A DNA stretch of 64,000 bases, taken from contig NZ_BAWW01000028.1 in the NCBI RefSeq assembly GCF_000875975.1, positions 62,001 through 126,000 of the forward strand. Reading direction: 5' to 3'. Source of the stretch: Parachlamydia acanthamoebae (lineage in GTDB: Bacteria; Chlamydiota; Chlamydiia; Chlamydiales; Parachlamydiaceae). Positions within the stretch are counted from its first letter, which is position 1. Each line of letters starts with the position of its first letter. This document shows positions 15,621 through 25,300 of the stretch, one piece after another. The notes beneath the pieces were generated by a model that saw only the letters and a list, made by a program, of their open reading frames with translations, searched no databases and was not told the DNA's origin. The translations under genes were made by a program, and so were the position numbers.

Positions 15621-18194
15621 ATGACGCAACCAGCACCCGATCTTGATTATCAAGCAGAAATGTTAGCTGCTAAAACAAAGCATTATTTGATTACAACCAT
15701 GGGGCGTATCTCCACAGAAGCAAATAATGACGAGTTTTACCGGGCTTTTTCTTATGCTTTACGCGAAGAGATTATGATTAACTGGTTGGCTACCGCGCGC
15801 ACTCAAAATTTAAGAGATGTGAGAAAGCTTTATTATATATCGCTTGAATATTTGCCAGGCCGAATTTTATCAAATGGAATCTGTAATCTATCTGCTCAGT
15901 CCATTGTTGAGCGCGTTTTGCAAAAAATGAACCGTAGCTATAAAGATATCATAGGAAGGGAATCAGATCCCGCTCTAGGAAATGGGGGGTTAGGAAGATT
16001 AGCATCTTGCTTTTTAGATTCTTTGGCGACACAAAATCTACCAGCTCAAGCGTATGGCTTGCGCTATCAATATGGAATTTTTGAGCAACAATTATGGGAA
16101 GGGGTTCAAGTTGAAGCTCCCGATTGCTGGCTTTTAAATGAAAACCCTTGGGAATTTAGACGCGACTTACGCAAAGTTGTGGTGAAATATTGTGGCGATA
16201 CAGAATCCACAACAAATATTCATGGAGATGAAGTTCAAAAGTTAGCGAACTACGAAGAAGTGTTTGCACTTCCGTATGATATTCCGATTATCGGCTACAG
16301 CAAAACGCGTGATTTCTCTGTTGTTACATTGCGTTTATGGAGCACTAAAGAATCCCCCCGCAATTTCCAGCTACAACGTTACAATGCGGGAAGTGTTGGG
16401 CAAGCTGCTGAAAATACTACATTGACGGATGTGCTTTATCCGAACGACAACCATGAAACGGGAAAGAGGATTCGGCTTAAACAAGAGTTTTTGTTGGTTT
16501 CAGCTTCTTTACAAGACATTATCCGCCACTATCTAACTAATCATGACAGCTTCCGTTCTTTTGCAGATAAAGTGCGCATTCAAATTAATGACACTCACCC
16601 CTCTCTGGTCATTGCCGAGCTTGTGCGGATCTTAACTTTCAAGCATGATATCCCATGGAAAATGGCTGTCGAAATGACACAAGCGTGTACGGGCTACACG
16701 AACCATACGATTTTAAGTGAAGCTTTGGAAGAGTGGGATCAGAGCCTATTCCAGTATTTGCTTCCTAGACAATATAAAATTGTGGAACGATTGAATTACG
16801 ATTTTTGTAACGCTTTGCGATCCAAATTTCCCAATGATGAACACAAAGTTCAGCGGGTCTCGATCTTGGAAAACGGAAAGGTTCGTATGGCAAATCTTGC
16901 CATTATGGGATCTCATTCAGTCAATGGGGTCGCAGCTTTGCATACCGAAATTTTAAAGAATTCTGTTTTTAAAGATTTCTACGATTTTTTCCCCGAAAAA
17001 TTTGTGAATGTGACAAATGGCGTGACTCAGCGAAGATGGCTTTTGGGATGTAATCCGGAGCTTGCCAAATTTATAACGAAGCGGATAGGGGATGGGTGGA
17101 TCACTGATTTTACACAAATTGCTAAGCTTGCTGAGTTTGCTTCTGATGTGGATTCTCAAGAGGAATTCTTATCCATCAAAAAAAAGAATAAGCAAAAACT
17201 GATTGAATACATCAAACAAGAAAATCAGCTGCATACAGCCGATGGGGCAACAGTTTTAATGTCTCCCATTATTGATGCACATTCCCTTTTCGATATTCAA
17301 ATCAAACGCATCCATGAATACAAACGTCAATTGATGAATGCTCTCCATTTAATCATGCTTTATCAAGAGATATTGGAAAACCCTCATCACAATCGAATTA
17401 AACGGACCGCAATATTTGCGGGAAAAGCAGCGGCTGGTTATGAGACAGCCAAGGATATTATTCGCTTAATCTTTTGTATCGCACGTCGCGTTAATAAAGA
17501 TCCCGCCGTGCATAACTTATTAAAGATTGTATACGTCGAAAATTATAATGTTTCGAAAGCCGAGTTTTTAATTCCTGCTGCAGATATTTCCGAACAAATT
17601 TCGACAGCTGGAACTGAAGCTTCCGGGACTGGTAATATGAAGTTGGCGATTAACGGAGCTTTGACTGTTGGGACGGAGGATGGAGCGAATATTGAAATGC
17701 GTCAAGAAATTGGGGATCAATGGTGGCCTTTTTCTTTTGGATGTTCCGCTGAAGAAATTCAGAAAATGAAAAGTGAAAATTCTTATCACTCCCGAGATAT
17801 ATATGAAGCGAATCCCCAAATTCGGAAAGCGGTAGATGCTCTCAGGGATCGCTCATTTGCGCAAAACGACGACGAGCACCATGCTTTTAGTGACTTGTAT
17901 CATAAGCTAATCGAAATGCATTACGGGGGCGCTCCAGATCGCTACTTTACACTAAAAGATCTGGAAAGTTACTATAATGTTCAAAAGAAAGTCGAAACAT
18001 TGTTTATGGAACCTCTCAAGTGGGCTGAATATGCCTTGCACAATATTGCAGGGATGTCGAAATTCTCGATTGATTATTCGATTAAAAATTACTGTGAAAA
18101 AATTTGGGGGCTAGCACCCTGTCCATTAGATTCAGAAATTCTCGACCAGGTAAGAGACGAATTTAGTCAACAAGACCGGTGTCGGATATATTAA
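15621..18194 (+). CDS. glgP: Glycogen phosphorylase
   Basis: It releases glucose-1-phosphate from glycogen in the cytoplasm using pyridoxal phosphate. The 857-residue protein shows the N-terminal YYISLEYLPGRIL, the glucan-site region (NGGLGRLASCFLDSLA), the NDTHPSLVIAELVRIL motif, and the cofactor lysine in EASGTGNMKLAINGAL (about 662-677, Lys in GNMK). It ends in a normal phosphorylase C-terminus (YNVQKKVETLF). The frame extends upstream to a TTG at 15594, but AAAGGGA at 15608-15613, 7 bases before ATG 15621, points to the shorter protein. Environmental and pathogenic chlamydiae both store glycogen. The gene stands alone and converges on nqrE, with a strong terminator between. Confidence 0.97.
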   Translation: MTQPAPDLDYQAEMLAAKTKHYLITTMGRISTEANNDEFYRAFSYALREEIMINWLATARTQNLRDVRKLYYISLEYLPGRILSNGICNLSAQSIVERVLQKMNRSYKDIIGRESDPALGNGGLGRLASCFLDSLATQNLPAQAYGLRYQYGIFEQQLWEGVQVEAPDCWLLNENPWEFRRDLRKVVVKYCGDTESTTNIHGDEVQKLANYEEVFALPYDIPIIGYSKTRDFSVVTLRLWSTKESPRNFQLQRYNAGSVGQAAENTTLTDVLYPNDNHETGKRIRLKQEFLLVSASLQDIIRHYLTNHDSFRSFADKVRIQINDTHPSLVIAELVRILTFKHDIPWKMAVEMTQACTGYTNHTILSEALEEWDQSLFQYLLPRQYKIVERLNYDFCNALRSKFPNDEHKVQRVSILENGKVRMANLAIMGSHSVNGVAALHTEILKNSVFKDFYDFFPEKFVNVTNGVTQRRWLLGCNPELAKFITKRIGDGWITDFTQIAKLAEFASDVDSQEEFLSIKKKNKQKLIEYIKQENQLHTADGATVLMSPIIDAHSLFDIQIKRIHEYKRQLMNALHLIMLYQEILENPHHNRIKRTAIFAGKAAAGYETAKDIIRLIFCIARRVNKDPAVHNLLKIVYVENYNVSKAEFLIPAADISEQISTAGTEASGTGNMKLAINGALTVGTEDGANIEMRQEIGDQWWPFSFGCSAEEIQKMKSENSYHSRDIYEANPQIRKAVDALRDRSFAQNDDEHHAFSDLYHKLIEMHYGGAPDRYFTLKDLESYYNVQKKVETLFMEPLKWAEYALHNIAGMSKFSIDYSIKNYCEKIWGLAPCPLDSEILDQVRDEFSQQDRCRIY

Positions 18195-18213
18195 GAATGA
18201 GAGCCTAAGAACA

Positions 18214-18246
18214 AAAAGCCGAATGACAGACTGTCGTTCGGCTTTT
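18214..18246. terminator. Bidirectional terminator between glgP and nqrE
   Basis: An almost perfect inverted repeat, AAAAGCCGAA at 18214-18223 and TTCGGCTTTT at 18237-18246, continues inward through GACAG/CTGTC with one T-G pair, leaving a tiny loop. A-rich left and T-rich right flanks suit termination from both strands, as expected between converging units. Confidence 0.85.
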
Positions 18247-18255
18247 GTCAATGGA

Positions 18256-18978
18256 TTAAAAATTTGCTTGAGAAGGTTCAGGAGTTGTCTGCATTTCGAT
18301 TGCGGAATTCGCATTTTCCAGTGCTGAACCAGAAGGTGTCGCCAGTTTAATTCCAGTAAATCCTTGGAAAGCCATCGCCATCAATCCTGATACAATAAAC
18401 GTAATTCCCATTCCTCTTAAACCAGGTACCACATTTGAAATAGCAAGCTTTTCACGAATAGCTGCGACAAGAGCAATCGCTAACCACCAGCCCATTCCGG
18501 AAGCAAAAACATACATAAGATTGGGAATAAACGGATAATTGCGTGTGACTGCAAACAAGCAAGCTCCTAAGATGGCACAGTTGACCGCAATTAATGGCAA
18601 ATATAGGCCAAGGGAGCTATACAGCGCTGGAGAAACTTTTTCAATGATGATTTCAATCATTTGAGTAAACCCTGCAATTACCGAAATAAAAAGCAAAAAT
18701 TCTAAAAAGTTTAAGTCAACTTTTGCAGCATCAATCCCGAAATAACTGAGCCATGAAAGGGCTCCAGGTGCCGTGATAAATTGGTGTACGCACCAATTTA
18801 AAATTCCCGCAACTGTTAAAACGAGAACGACAGCGACTCCCAATCCATTGGCTGTTTTGAGCTTTGTCGAGCAGGCTAAATATGTACACATGCCCAAAAA
18901 GTTTGCTAGCAAAAAGTTTTCAATAAATACTGCTTGGATAAAGAGACCTAAAAGATTTAGCGAAGTGTAGTCACCCAT
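18256..18978 (-). CDS. nqrE: Na+-translocating NADH:quinone reductase subunit E
   Basis: NqrE is one of the two related membrane subunits (with NqrD) of the sodium-pumping NADH dehydrogenase. Six membrane helices and the motifs FIENFLLANFLGMCTYLACS and VNCAILGACLFAVTRNYPF are typical; the paired cysteines help bind an iron centre. The protein is 240 residues, about 40 more than the usual 198-202. The extra part is a C-terminal polar tail rich in Ala, Ser, Glu and Thr (about 215-240), after the last helix. It is the last gene of nqrBCDE, 12 bases after nqrD. nqrA and nqrF are not in the window; in chlamydiae they are encoded elsewhere, as I recall. Confidence 0.95.
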   Translation of the reverse strand: MGDYTSLNLLGLFIQAVFIENFLLANFLGMCTYLACSTKLKTANGLGVAVVLVLTVAGILNWCVHQFITAPGALSWLSYFGIDAAKVDLNFLEFLLFISVIAGFTQMIEIIIEKVSPALYSSLGLYLPLIAVNCAILGACLFAVTRNYPFIPNLMYVFASGMGWWLAIALVAAIREKLAISNVVPGLRGMGITFIVSGLMAMAFQGFTGIKLATPSGSALENANSAIEMQTTPEPSQANF

Positions 18979-18990
18979 TCACGAACCCCG

Positions 18991-19623
18991 TTATTTTTTA
19001 TTATAGATGTTGAATAACCAAATCAAGCAGCCAATGATAAAAAAGGCCGCGGGAGGACTCACCATCAATGCGAAGTTTTCATAAGCATTAGGTTGTTCGG
19101 GTGAGGCATACCAGCTCAATGGAATGATCTGCTGATTTAGAAGTTGTCCAAATCCGAAGAGTTCTCGAATGGCTCCCACAATGCAAATAACGAACATGTA
19201 GCCTAGCCCAGCTCCAAGTCCATCCATGAAAGCAGGCAAAGGACTCACATTCTTCGCCATTCCTTCTGTTCGACCCATCACGATGCAATTTGTGATGATT
19301 AAGCCAACGAACACACTCAAGACTTTGGAGACACTGAAAAGATAGGCCCGCAAAAATTGGTCGATAATCGTCACAAAAACAGAGATGATCGCGAGTTGCG
19401 TAATCATCCTCACACTATCTGGTGTGATTTTGCGCAATGCAGAAACGATTAAAGAAGAAAAGGCCGTTACAAAGGAAACGGATAGTCCCATTGTGATGGC
19501 AACAGACAATCGGTTGGTGACTCCCAAAGCAGAACAGATCCCTAAGACAGCCACGAGAATTTGGTTGCTACTCCATAATTGGCTTGTCAAATAAGACATA
19601 GCTGGAGGGTTTTGTTGTGTCAT
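18991..19623 (-). CDS. nqrD: Na+-translocating NADH:quinone reductase subunit D
   Basis: A 210-residue six-helix membrane protein with the NqrD landmarks [16 protein letters not shown] (about 20-35), the cysteine-bearing [19 protein letters not shown] (about 105-123) and [22 protein letters not shown]. With NqrE it forms the sodium channel half and binds an intramembrane iron centre through the conserved cysteines (C in LGICSA and TNCIV). An internal Met at residue 9 (MSYLTSQLW) is an alternative start; neither has a strong Shine-Dalgarno. It lies 24 bases after nqrC and 12 before nqrE. Confidence 0.95.
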   Translation of the reverse strand: MTQQNPPAMSYLTSQLWSSNQILVAVLGICSALGVTNRLSVAITMGLSVSFVTAFSSLIVSALRKITPDSVRMITQLAIISVFVTIIDQFLRAYLFSVSKVLSVFVGLIITNCIVMGRTEGMAKNVSPLPAFMDGLGAGLGYMFVICIVGAIRELFGFGQLLNQQIIPLSWYASPEQPNAYENFALMVSPPAAFFIIGCLIWLFNIYNKK

Positions 19624-19647
19624 ACCACGTTCTCTTTTGTATATAGG

Positions 19648-20562
19648 TTAGGTTTTTTCTTCATTTTTATTTTCATCATGCACTGCAATCAAAAATGGGC
19701 GATAAGCATTTAGCACTTCCCGATAAGCATCTGTCACCCCATTTCCTGTCAGTGTGGCTCCTGCCATCCCATCTACAGCACTTTTAGCTTTAGGTGAGTC
19801 TCCTAAAACTTCGGAAACTTTTCCTTTAACAACATAAATTCCAATAGGTGCGCTTTTAAAGTTTGTTTGTCCATCTGGGCTTTCCTGAAAGATATGTTTT
19901 CCTGGAAACAGGTTTTGCCACGGAGCTTCCGCTATGTTGGCACCAAGTCCTGGAGTTTCTTTTTGATCGTACCAAGAAATTCCAATTACCGTATTCCCAT
20001 TTGGTTTTAAGGCGATATATCCATAAATTGCATCCCAGAGTCCATACCCATTGACTGGGATTACGTAACCAATTGGTTTGGCATCTTTTTCATCTGCTTG
20101 GTTAGGAAGAATTTCGTAGAGCAAACGATAAGGCTGTTTATAATAGCCACTCTTTTTGTAATCCGCAATGTACTGTTCTTCATTGAGATTAGCCTCTTGA
20201 AATGTAAATCGTTTGCCTTTGTCATCCACCAAAAAGGGTTTGAGCCTTTTTTTGTAAATCTCAATCAGTTCCGCACTAGTTGGAATATCTTGCTGTGTAC
20301 CCGGAACTAAAAGGCCTCCCTTATCAAATTTAGCGGGGATAGATTTGCCTTCTTTGTCTTGCATTAAAAAATAGCCGTCATGGCTTAAAATTTTGGCAGC
20401 AATCATCATTTGTTTGCTGCGATCGAGCTCTTGTGCAATTTCTTTTGGTCCAGCTAGAGCACTGGCTAGCACAGAAAGGATGAGTGCACAAATAAAACTC
20501 AAAATAACAATAAATGTAATGACTTGCGCATTACTAGGTCCTCTAGGTGCTGGATGGGACAT
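19648..20562 (-). CDS. nqrC: Na+-translocating NADH:quinone reductase subunit C
   Basis: NqrC has one N-terminal membrane helix (about 12-38) and an extracytoplasmic domain that carries covalently bound FMN. The flavin-attachment motif S/A-G-A-T is in DGMAGATLTGNGVTD (about 261-275, threonine of GAT). Upstream, ETPGLGANIAE and the GYGLWDAIYGYIAL segment are standard for NqrC. The length (304) is slightly above the typical 257-265. A strong AAAGGAGG stands 7 bases before the ATG, inside the 3' end of nqrB; the two genes overlap by 20 bases, so translation is probably coupled. Confidence 0.95.
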   Translation of the reverse strand: MSHPAPRGPSNAQVITFIVILSFICALILSVLASALAGPKEIAQELDRSKQMMIAAKILSHDGYFLMQDKEGKSIPAKFDKGGLLVPGTQQDIPTSAELIEIYKKRLKPFLVDDKGKRFTFQEANLNEEQYIADYKKSGYYKQPYRLLYEILPNQADEKDAKPIGYVIPVNGYGLWDAIYGYIALKPNGNTVIGISWYDQKETPGLGANIAEAPWQNLFPGKHIFQESPDGQTNFKSAPIGIYVVKGKVSEVLGDSPKAKSAVDGMAGATLTGNGVTDAYREVLNAYRPFLIAVHDENKNEEKT

Positions 20563-22081
20563 GGCTCAGCCTCCTTTTTCTATAGAATCGTGCAGCATAA
20601 TAATCAAATAGCGGAGCGAATACATTTCCCATTAATATTGCAAGCATCACGCCTTCTGGATAGGCTGGATTGACCACCCGAATGAGCATCGTGACAATCC
20701 CACAAAAGAGCCCATAAATCCATTTGGCCGAATCTAAGCTGGGTGAAGAGACGGGGTCGGTGGCCATGAAAACAATTCCGAAAGCCGCACCTCCTAATAG
20801 GAGGTGCTTGTAGGCTGGGAATCCAAAAGTCGCAGGAGCCCACGATCCTTGAGCCCCGGCAAAAAATGAGGAGCCAAATTCAAAAAATAGGGCCGTCAGG
20901 TACATTCCCAAGGCCATAGCAACCATGGTTCTCCAAGCTCCTACACCTGTATAAATTAAGAGAATTGCTCCTAAGATGCAAGCCAGAGTTGAGGTTTCTC
21001 CCATGCAGCCTAATTTATTGCCAAAGAAAAAGCCCCAGTCGTTGTTTGTTGAACCAATCCCATGATCAAGAGCGGAAAATTGGTAGGCATCTTCATAGTA
21101 ACCGGGCGATAATCCTAGGCCACCCTCCGTTAAAGGGGATGTCACAAAGTTTTTCATTTGTTCTTGACTCAGCTCGCCTAGAGTCGCTTGATTTGCGCTA
21201 TGGGCATTCCACTCTGCAAATTTTTCCTGAATCGTTGGGTAGGTGTTTACATTTTGCCCCAGATTATTTGTCGCAATCGCATCCACATGTATGCGTTTGA
21301 TTTCAGGCGTGACATTAAATTTAGCAAGCGGTGTGGCTTGCGTGTATCCATCTAAGGTGCTAGCTTTAGAATCTTGATTCATTGCAATTAAGCTTTCACG
21401 CACCTTTGTCGCATCTGTTCCTACCCATACATTTCCAGACATTCTCCCCGGATAGGTAAAGAAGAGGAATGCGCGGCAAGCGAGCGCGGGATTCACAATA
21501 TTCATCCCCGATCCACCAAAAACCTCTTTCGCAAAAATAATCCCAACGGATACTCCGACGGCAGTCATCCAATAAGGCAGCGTGGGAGGTAAAATTAAGG
21601 CATATAAGATCCCGGTGACTAAAAAACCTTCGGAAATTTCATGCTGACGGACGCAAGCAAAGATGCCTTCCCATAGTCCTCCAACTGCATAAGCAATCAA
21701 GGCTTGAGGAAGCAAAGCGTACAGCCCTTCTTTTAGAATTGTTAAATAGCGATTGTCTTTTAGGGCAAAATCGAAATATCCTTGAAAGCTTGTGCTGCTT
21801 GAAAGGAATTCATTCATTAATTGGTAGTTGCCACTGGAATATACAAAAGATTGTAAGCCTGTATTCCATATCGCCATGAGGATGCAGGGGATTAAGGCAA
21901 AAACGACGATCAACATCCATCTTTTGACATCAATGGCATCTCGAATGTGAGGACCTACTTTTGTGTTACAGGGAGCTTCATATAAAAATGTATCGCCCGC
22001 TGTAATAAGAGGACGTATAGGATGTAAAGGCTTCCCTTTTTCAGCAAGGGAAAGTTGGTAATCTAAAAACTTCCGTAGCAT
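20543..22081 (-). CDS. nqrB: Na+-translocating NADH:quinone reductase subunit B
   Basis: NqrB is the large membrane subunit that carries a second covalent FMN and takes part in quinone reduction. The 512-residue protein begins with the conserved region LITAGDTFLYEAP and DAIDVKRWM and has about ten helices. The FMN threonine lies in DGYTQATPLA (about 243-252). It ends with the conserved GIVTMLIRVVNPAYPEGVMLAILMGN (split by reading) and DYYAARFYRKR. Compared with Vibrio NqrB (about 415) it has an extra extracytoplasmic loop of about 100 residues between the FMN site and the following helices, as I recall for chlamydial NqrB. First gene of the operon; its promoter must lie in 22082-22323, shared with the divergent giant gene. 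Confidence 0.95.
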   Translation of the reverse strand: MLRKFLDYQLSLAEKGKPLHPIRPLITAGDTFLYEAPCNTKVGPHIRDAIDVKRWMLIVVFALIPCILMAIWNTGLQSFVYSSGNYQLMNEFLSSSTSFQGYFDFALKDNRYLTILKEGLYALLPQALIAYAVGGLWEGIFACVRQHEISEGFLVTGILYALILPPTLPYWMTAVGVSVGIIFAKEVFGGSGMNIVNPALACRAFLFFTYPGRMSGNVWVGTDATKVRESLIAMNQDSKASTLDGYTQATPLAKFNVTPEIKRIHVDAIATNNLGQNVNTYPTIQEKFAEWNAHSANQATLGELSQEQMKNFVTSPLTEGGLGLSPGYYEDAYQFSALDHGIGSTNNDWGFFFGNKLGCMGETSTLACILGAILLIYTGVGAWRTMVAMALGMYLTALFFEFGSSFFAGAQGSWAPATFGFPAYKHLLLGGAAFGIVFMATDPVSSPSLDSAKWIYGLFCGIVTMLIRVVNPAYPEGVMLAILMGNVFAPLFDYYAARFYRKRRLSHVPSST

Positions 22082-22323
22082 AAGTATGGTTTCCGACTTG
22101 AGCTTTTTTAACCGAATGCATCAACTGGTACCTCCTAGATATAAGGAGCAGATCAGGGTGCAAATTGGGTTTTATCTGCAAGGGTACTGAATTTTTTCCA
22201 AAAGTCAAATTAAAAAAAACAACTTAAAATGTTTTAGCCCTTCGGATGTTTCAGGTGGTTTTTTTTGGAACCGATCCATAAAATTCGATTAGGGCATGTC
22301 AAAGAAAAGAAAATGAAGGAATC

Positions 22324-25300
22324 ATGGTAGTAAAAGTCGGCATACGTATTTTTTTGGGTATTTTTATCGCATGCAGCCTCCTCTTTTTTTTTCAAAAGCC
22401 GATTTTTGGAGCGCTAAGTGAGTGGTATTGTCAGAAGTACTGTGAATCCCGTTTGAATGGGTATTTTAAATATCGAGAAATGGCCTTTGACAATGGGTAT
22501 TTTGTTTTTCATGATGTGAAAGTTGCCCATGCAGATTCACAAAAAGAACGCTTTTCAGCTCGTCAATTAAAAATTCGGCCTATTTTTTCTTGGATGCCTC
22601 TCTATCTAGATCTTTCTGTGGTAGCTGAAGAACCACATTTTTACTTGTTGCAAAATGAAGAAGATTTGCTCTCTGGGATGTCTCAGGGCAAGCCCCATCC
22701 ATTATTTAAAATTCAGGGGTCGGTCATTCTTAAAAACGGGCGAATTACCTATGCCTCGAGCTTAGAACAGGCTTTTTTCGATTTTGAAGGACAGCTGCAA
22801 GCCGATAAATCTTTGCAGATCCTTTTAAAGATGGGATTTTCATCAAATGATCGTGATGCAATCCAATTTAAAGGGGCCTCACGCTTAAAAGAAGGAGAAC
22901 ATCGTTATGCATGTGAATTCAACGCTGTCGACTGTGCGCAACTGGCGACCTTCTGGAAGCACCTTTCTCCTTCGACAGATACCTTGGCTATTTCTCAAGG
23001 TCAAATGAATGGAGAAATCGCTTTTAATCTAATGAAGGGAAAAGCCCCTTCACTTGAAGGAAATCTCAAGGCTCATCATATTGCTCTCGCTTTGCCTATG
23101 TTGGGATTGAAAGGTGAAGTTGGCGAATTGAATATCCAATTAGATCGTCATGAATCTCCTGCAAAGAAATTTGCTCGCAATCCTTTTTGGAAAACTTTTT
23201 TTAATCTCATTGGAACTATTCAATTATCAAAAGATTCTTATTTGGCAAGTTTTGAGGGGGATAAGCTTTTGTGGGAAGTCAAGGATTTCCAAGGAGGACT
23301 TATCTTTCTTCCAGAGCAAGGATTGATTGTAAATGGGGATGGCATTTGTACTTATTGTGATAAAATTGTTCCTTTACATCTAGAGGGGAAGTCCACGATC
23401 ACGGCAGAGCAAAGTGTTTTTGAGATGAGTTGCTTTGCTGACACATCTTTAAAGTCTCCTTCAAAAATTCAGTTCAGTATTCAAAATTTTCATCAACCCA
23501 GTGCAAAAGCATGGCTAGATATTCAAAACTTTGAGGTCAATCAGATTGGTATACTTAATCAATTTTTTCACAAAGTTTATCCTGTCGAATTGTTAGCAGG
23601 CTCTATCGATGCTTCTTTGTTTGCCCAATTGGATTTTTTTAAAATTAGCGAAATTAATTTAAGACATTTTTCAGCTCGAGATTTTAAATTCTATATTAAG
23701 CCTTGGAGAGCCACATTTGAATGTGATTTGATGAAAGGGGCATTGCTCTTGAATCCTAAAGAGTTTCCCGTGTTGGGACAATCCGAAGCGGAGTGCTCGA
23801 TTTCAAATGGTGAGCTGCATATTGTTGGATTTGAAGAAAAAGATTGGCGCCTTCATGAGATCAATACGAGATTCAAAATTGAGCAGGGGACCTTGCAAAA
23901 GTTTCTTGCCGAAGGAAAGATTGCTGGCTTAGCCGGATTTGTAGAGGTGGATTGGTTATCTCCTGATGAAATGATGAAGTTACAATTTCATGGGAATGCT
24001 CAAGAAGTTGTCAGTCTATTCCCCGATTATCTCAAAGAAAAAATAAACGATACCTTTGTTTCGGATCAGCTTGTCATTTCTGCCGGGGTAAAAAGACAAT
24101 CGCATGCGAGAAGACAGGTGGAAGGTTCGATTCATTTTTTTGAAAAATCGAAAGATGGAGCCGATACGATTTTATTTGGCTTTGCGGTGGAAAGTGAAAA
24201 AATCCCGCGTTCATTAAGTGAAGTACAAGATAAATACGAGGAATTTTTAAGAGCGAATTTTCCAGAAAATGAGTTGCAAAATCTTGTAGAAGTACATCTT
24301 TTAACTGAACAGAAAATTTGTGGTTTAGTATTGCGAGATGGGTGGTTTGAAGCAAAAGAGCTTAATTTATCTAAGTTTGTTTCACCCTTTGTTTTGGGGG
24401 CTTCCTCTTTAGAATTGCGGGGAACTGGGGACTTTTCTGGAATCTTTGACTCTCGCAATCTGATGATTTCTTACCAGGCCTGTGAGCTAGCATTAGAGTG
24501 CGAATCGTTCCTTATAGAGGTCAAAGAAACTGTCCGGGAAAAAGTGTCGATGGCCAGTTATCCCGCCATTCACTATTTTAATTTTGAGGATGGTTCACAA
24601 TTTGGCTACTTACCGGTTCAACAAGGATCCTATTTTCAAAAGTATAACGAACTCCTTTTCGAAGAAATTAATGCCTCTATTTTTTTTGATCGCTCACAGA
24701 TTCATATTCGGCATATCGAGTCTTTTTCTGACGGCATTTTCTTTGGTGGGGCCATTGATATCGATTTTTCTGGTCGGCAAGCAGGCATCTATGATGTGGT
24801 GATTCATTCGGATATTATGAATGGGAAAATTTCTCAGATTCAAACATTCCTCTCAAGGTTTATGGCACCTTCTCCATTTTTGAAAATGCCTATGGAAGGG
24901 CTCGTTTCTTATCGGCAAAGAGGGGGGATGCTGAATCTAACGTTTTCTCCTGAAACATATACGGTTATAGCTAATGTGGAAGGCGCATTGACGGATGGCA
25001 AATTGCTTTGGGAAAATGACCAAATGCGCTTTCAAGATTTCTCCTTGCATTTTGATTATGATCATCAAGCCAAATCCATTATTTTTTCTGATTTGGAAGG
25101 GGTTTTTCTTGTGGGAGCAGCGCATCAATTAGAAGAGTATGATGTTATTGGAGATTATATCCGCTTACTTGATTATACCCAAAATCAAGCAGAATTTGAT
25201 GTTTGGATTAGTGATAAAAGTCGGGATATATTACGCGTTGTGGGAAATTCATCGAATCGGATGAATCTGACGGGTGACAAAGTCATCCAGTTTACTTTTG

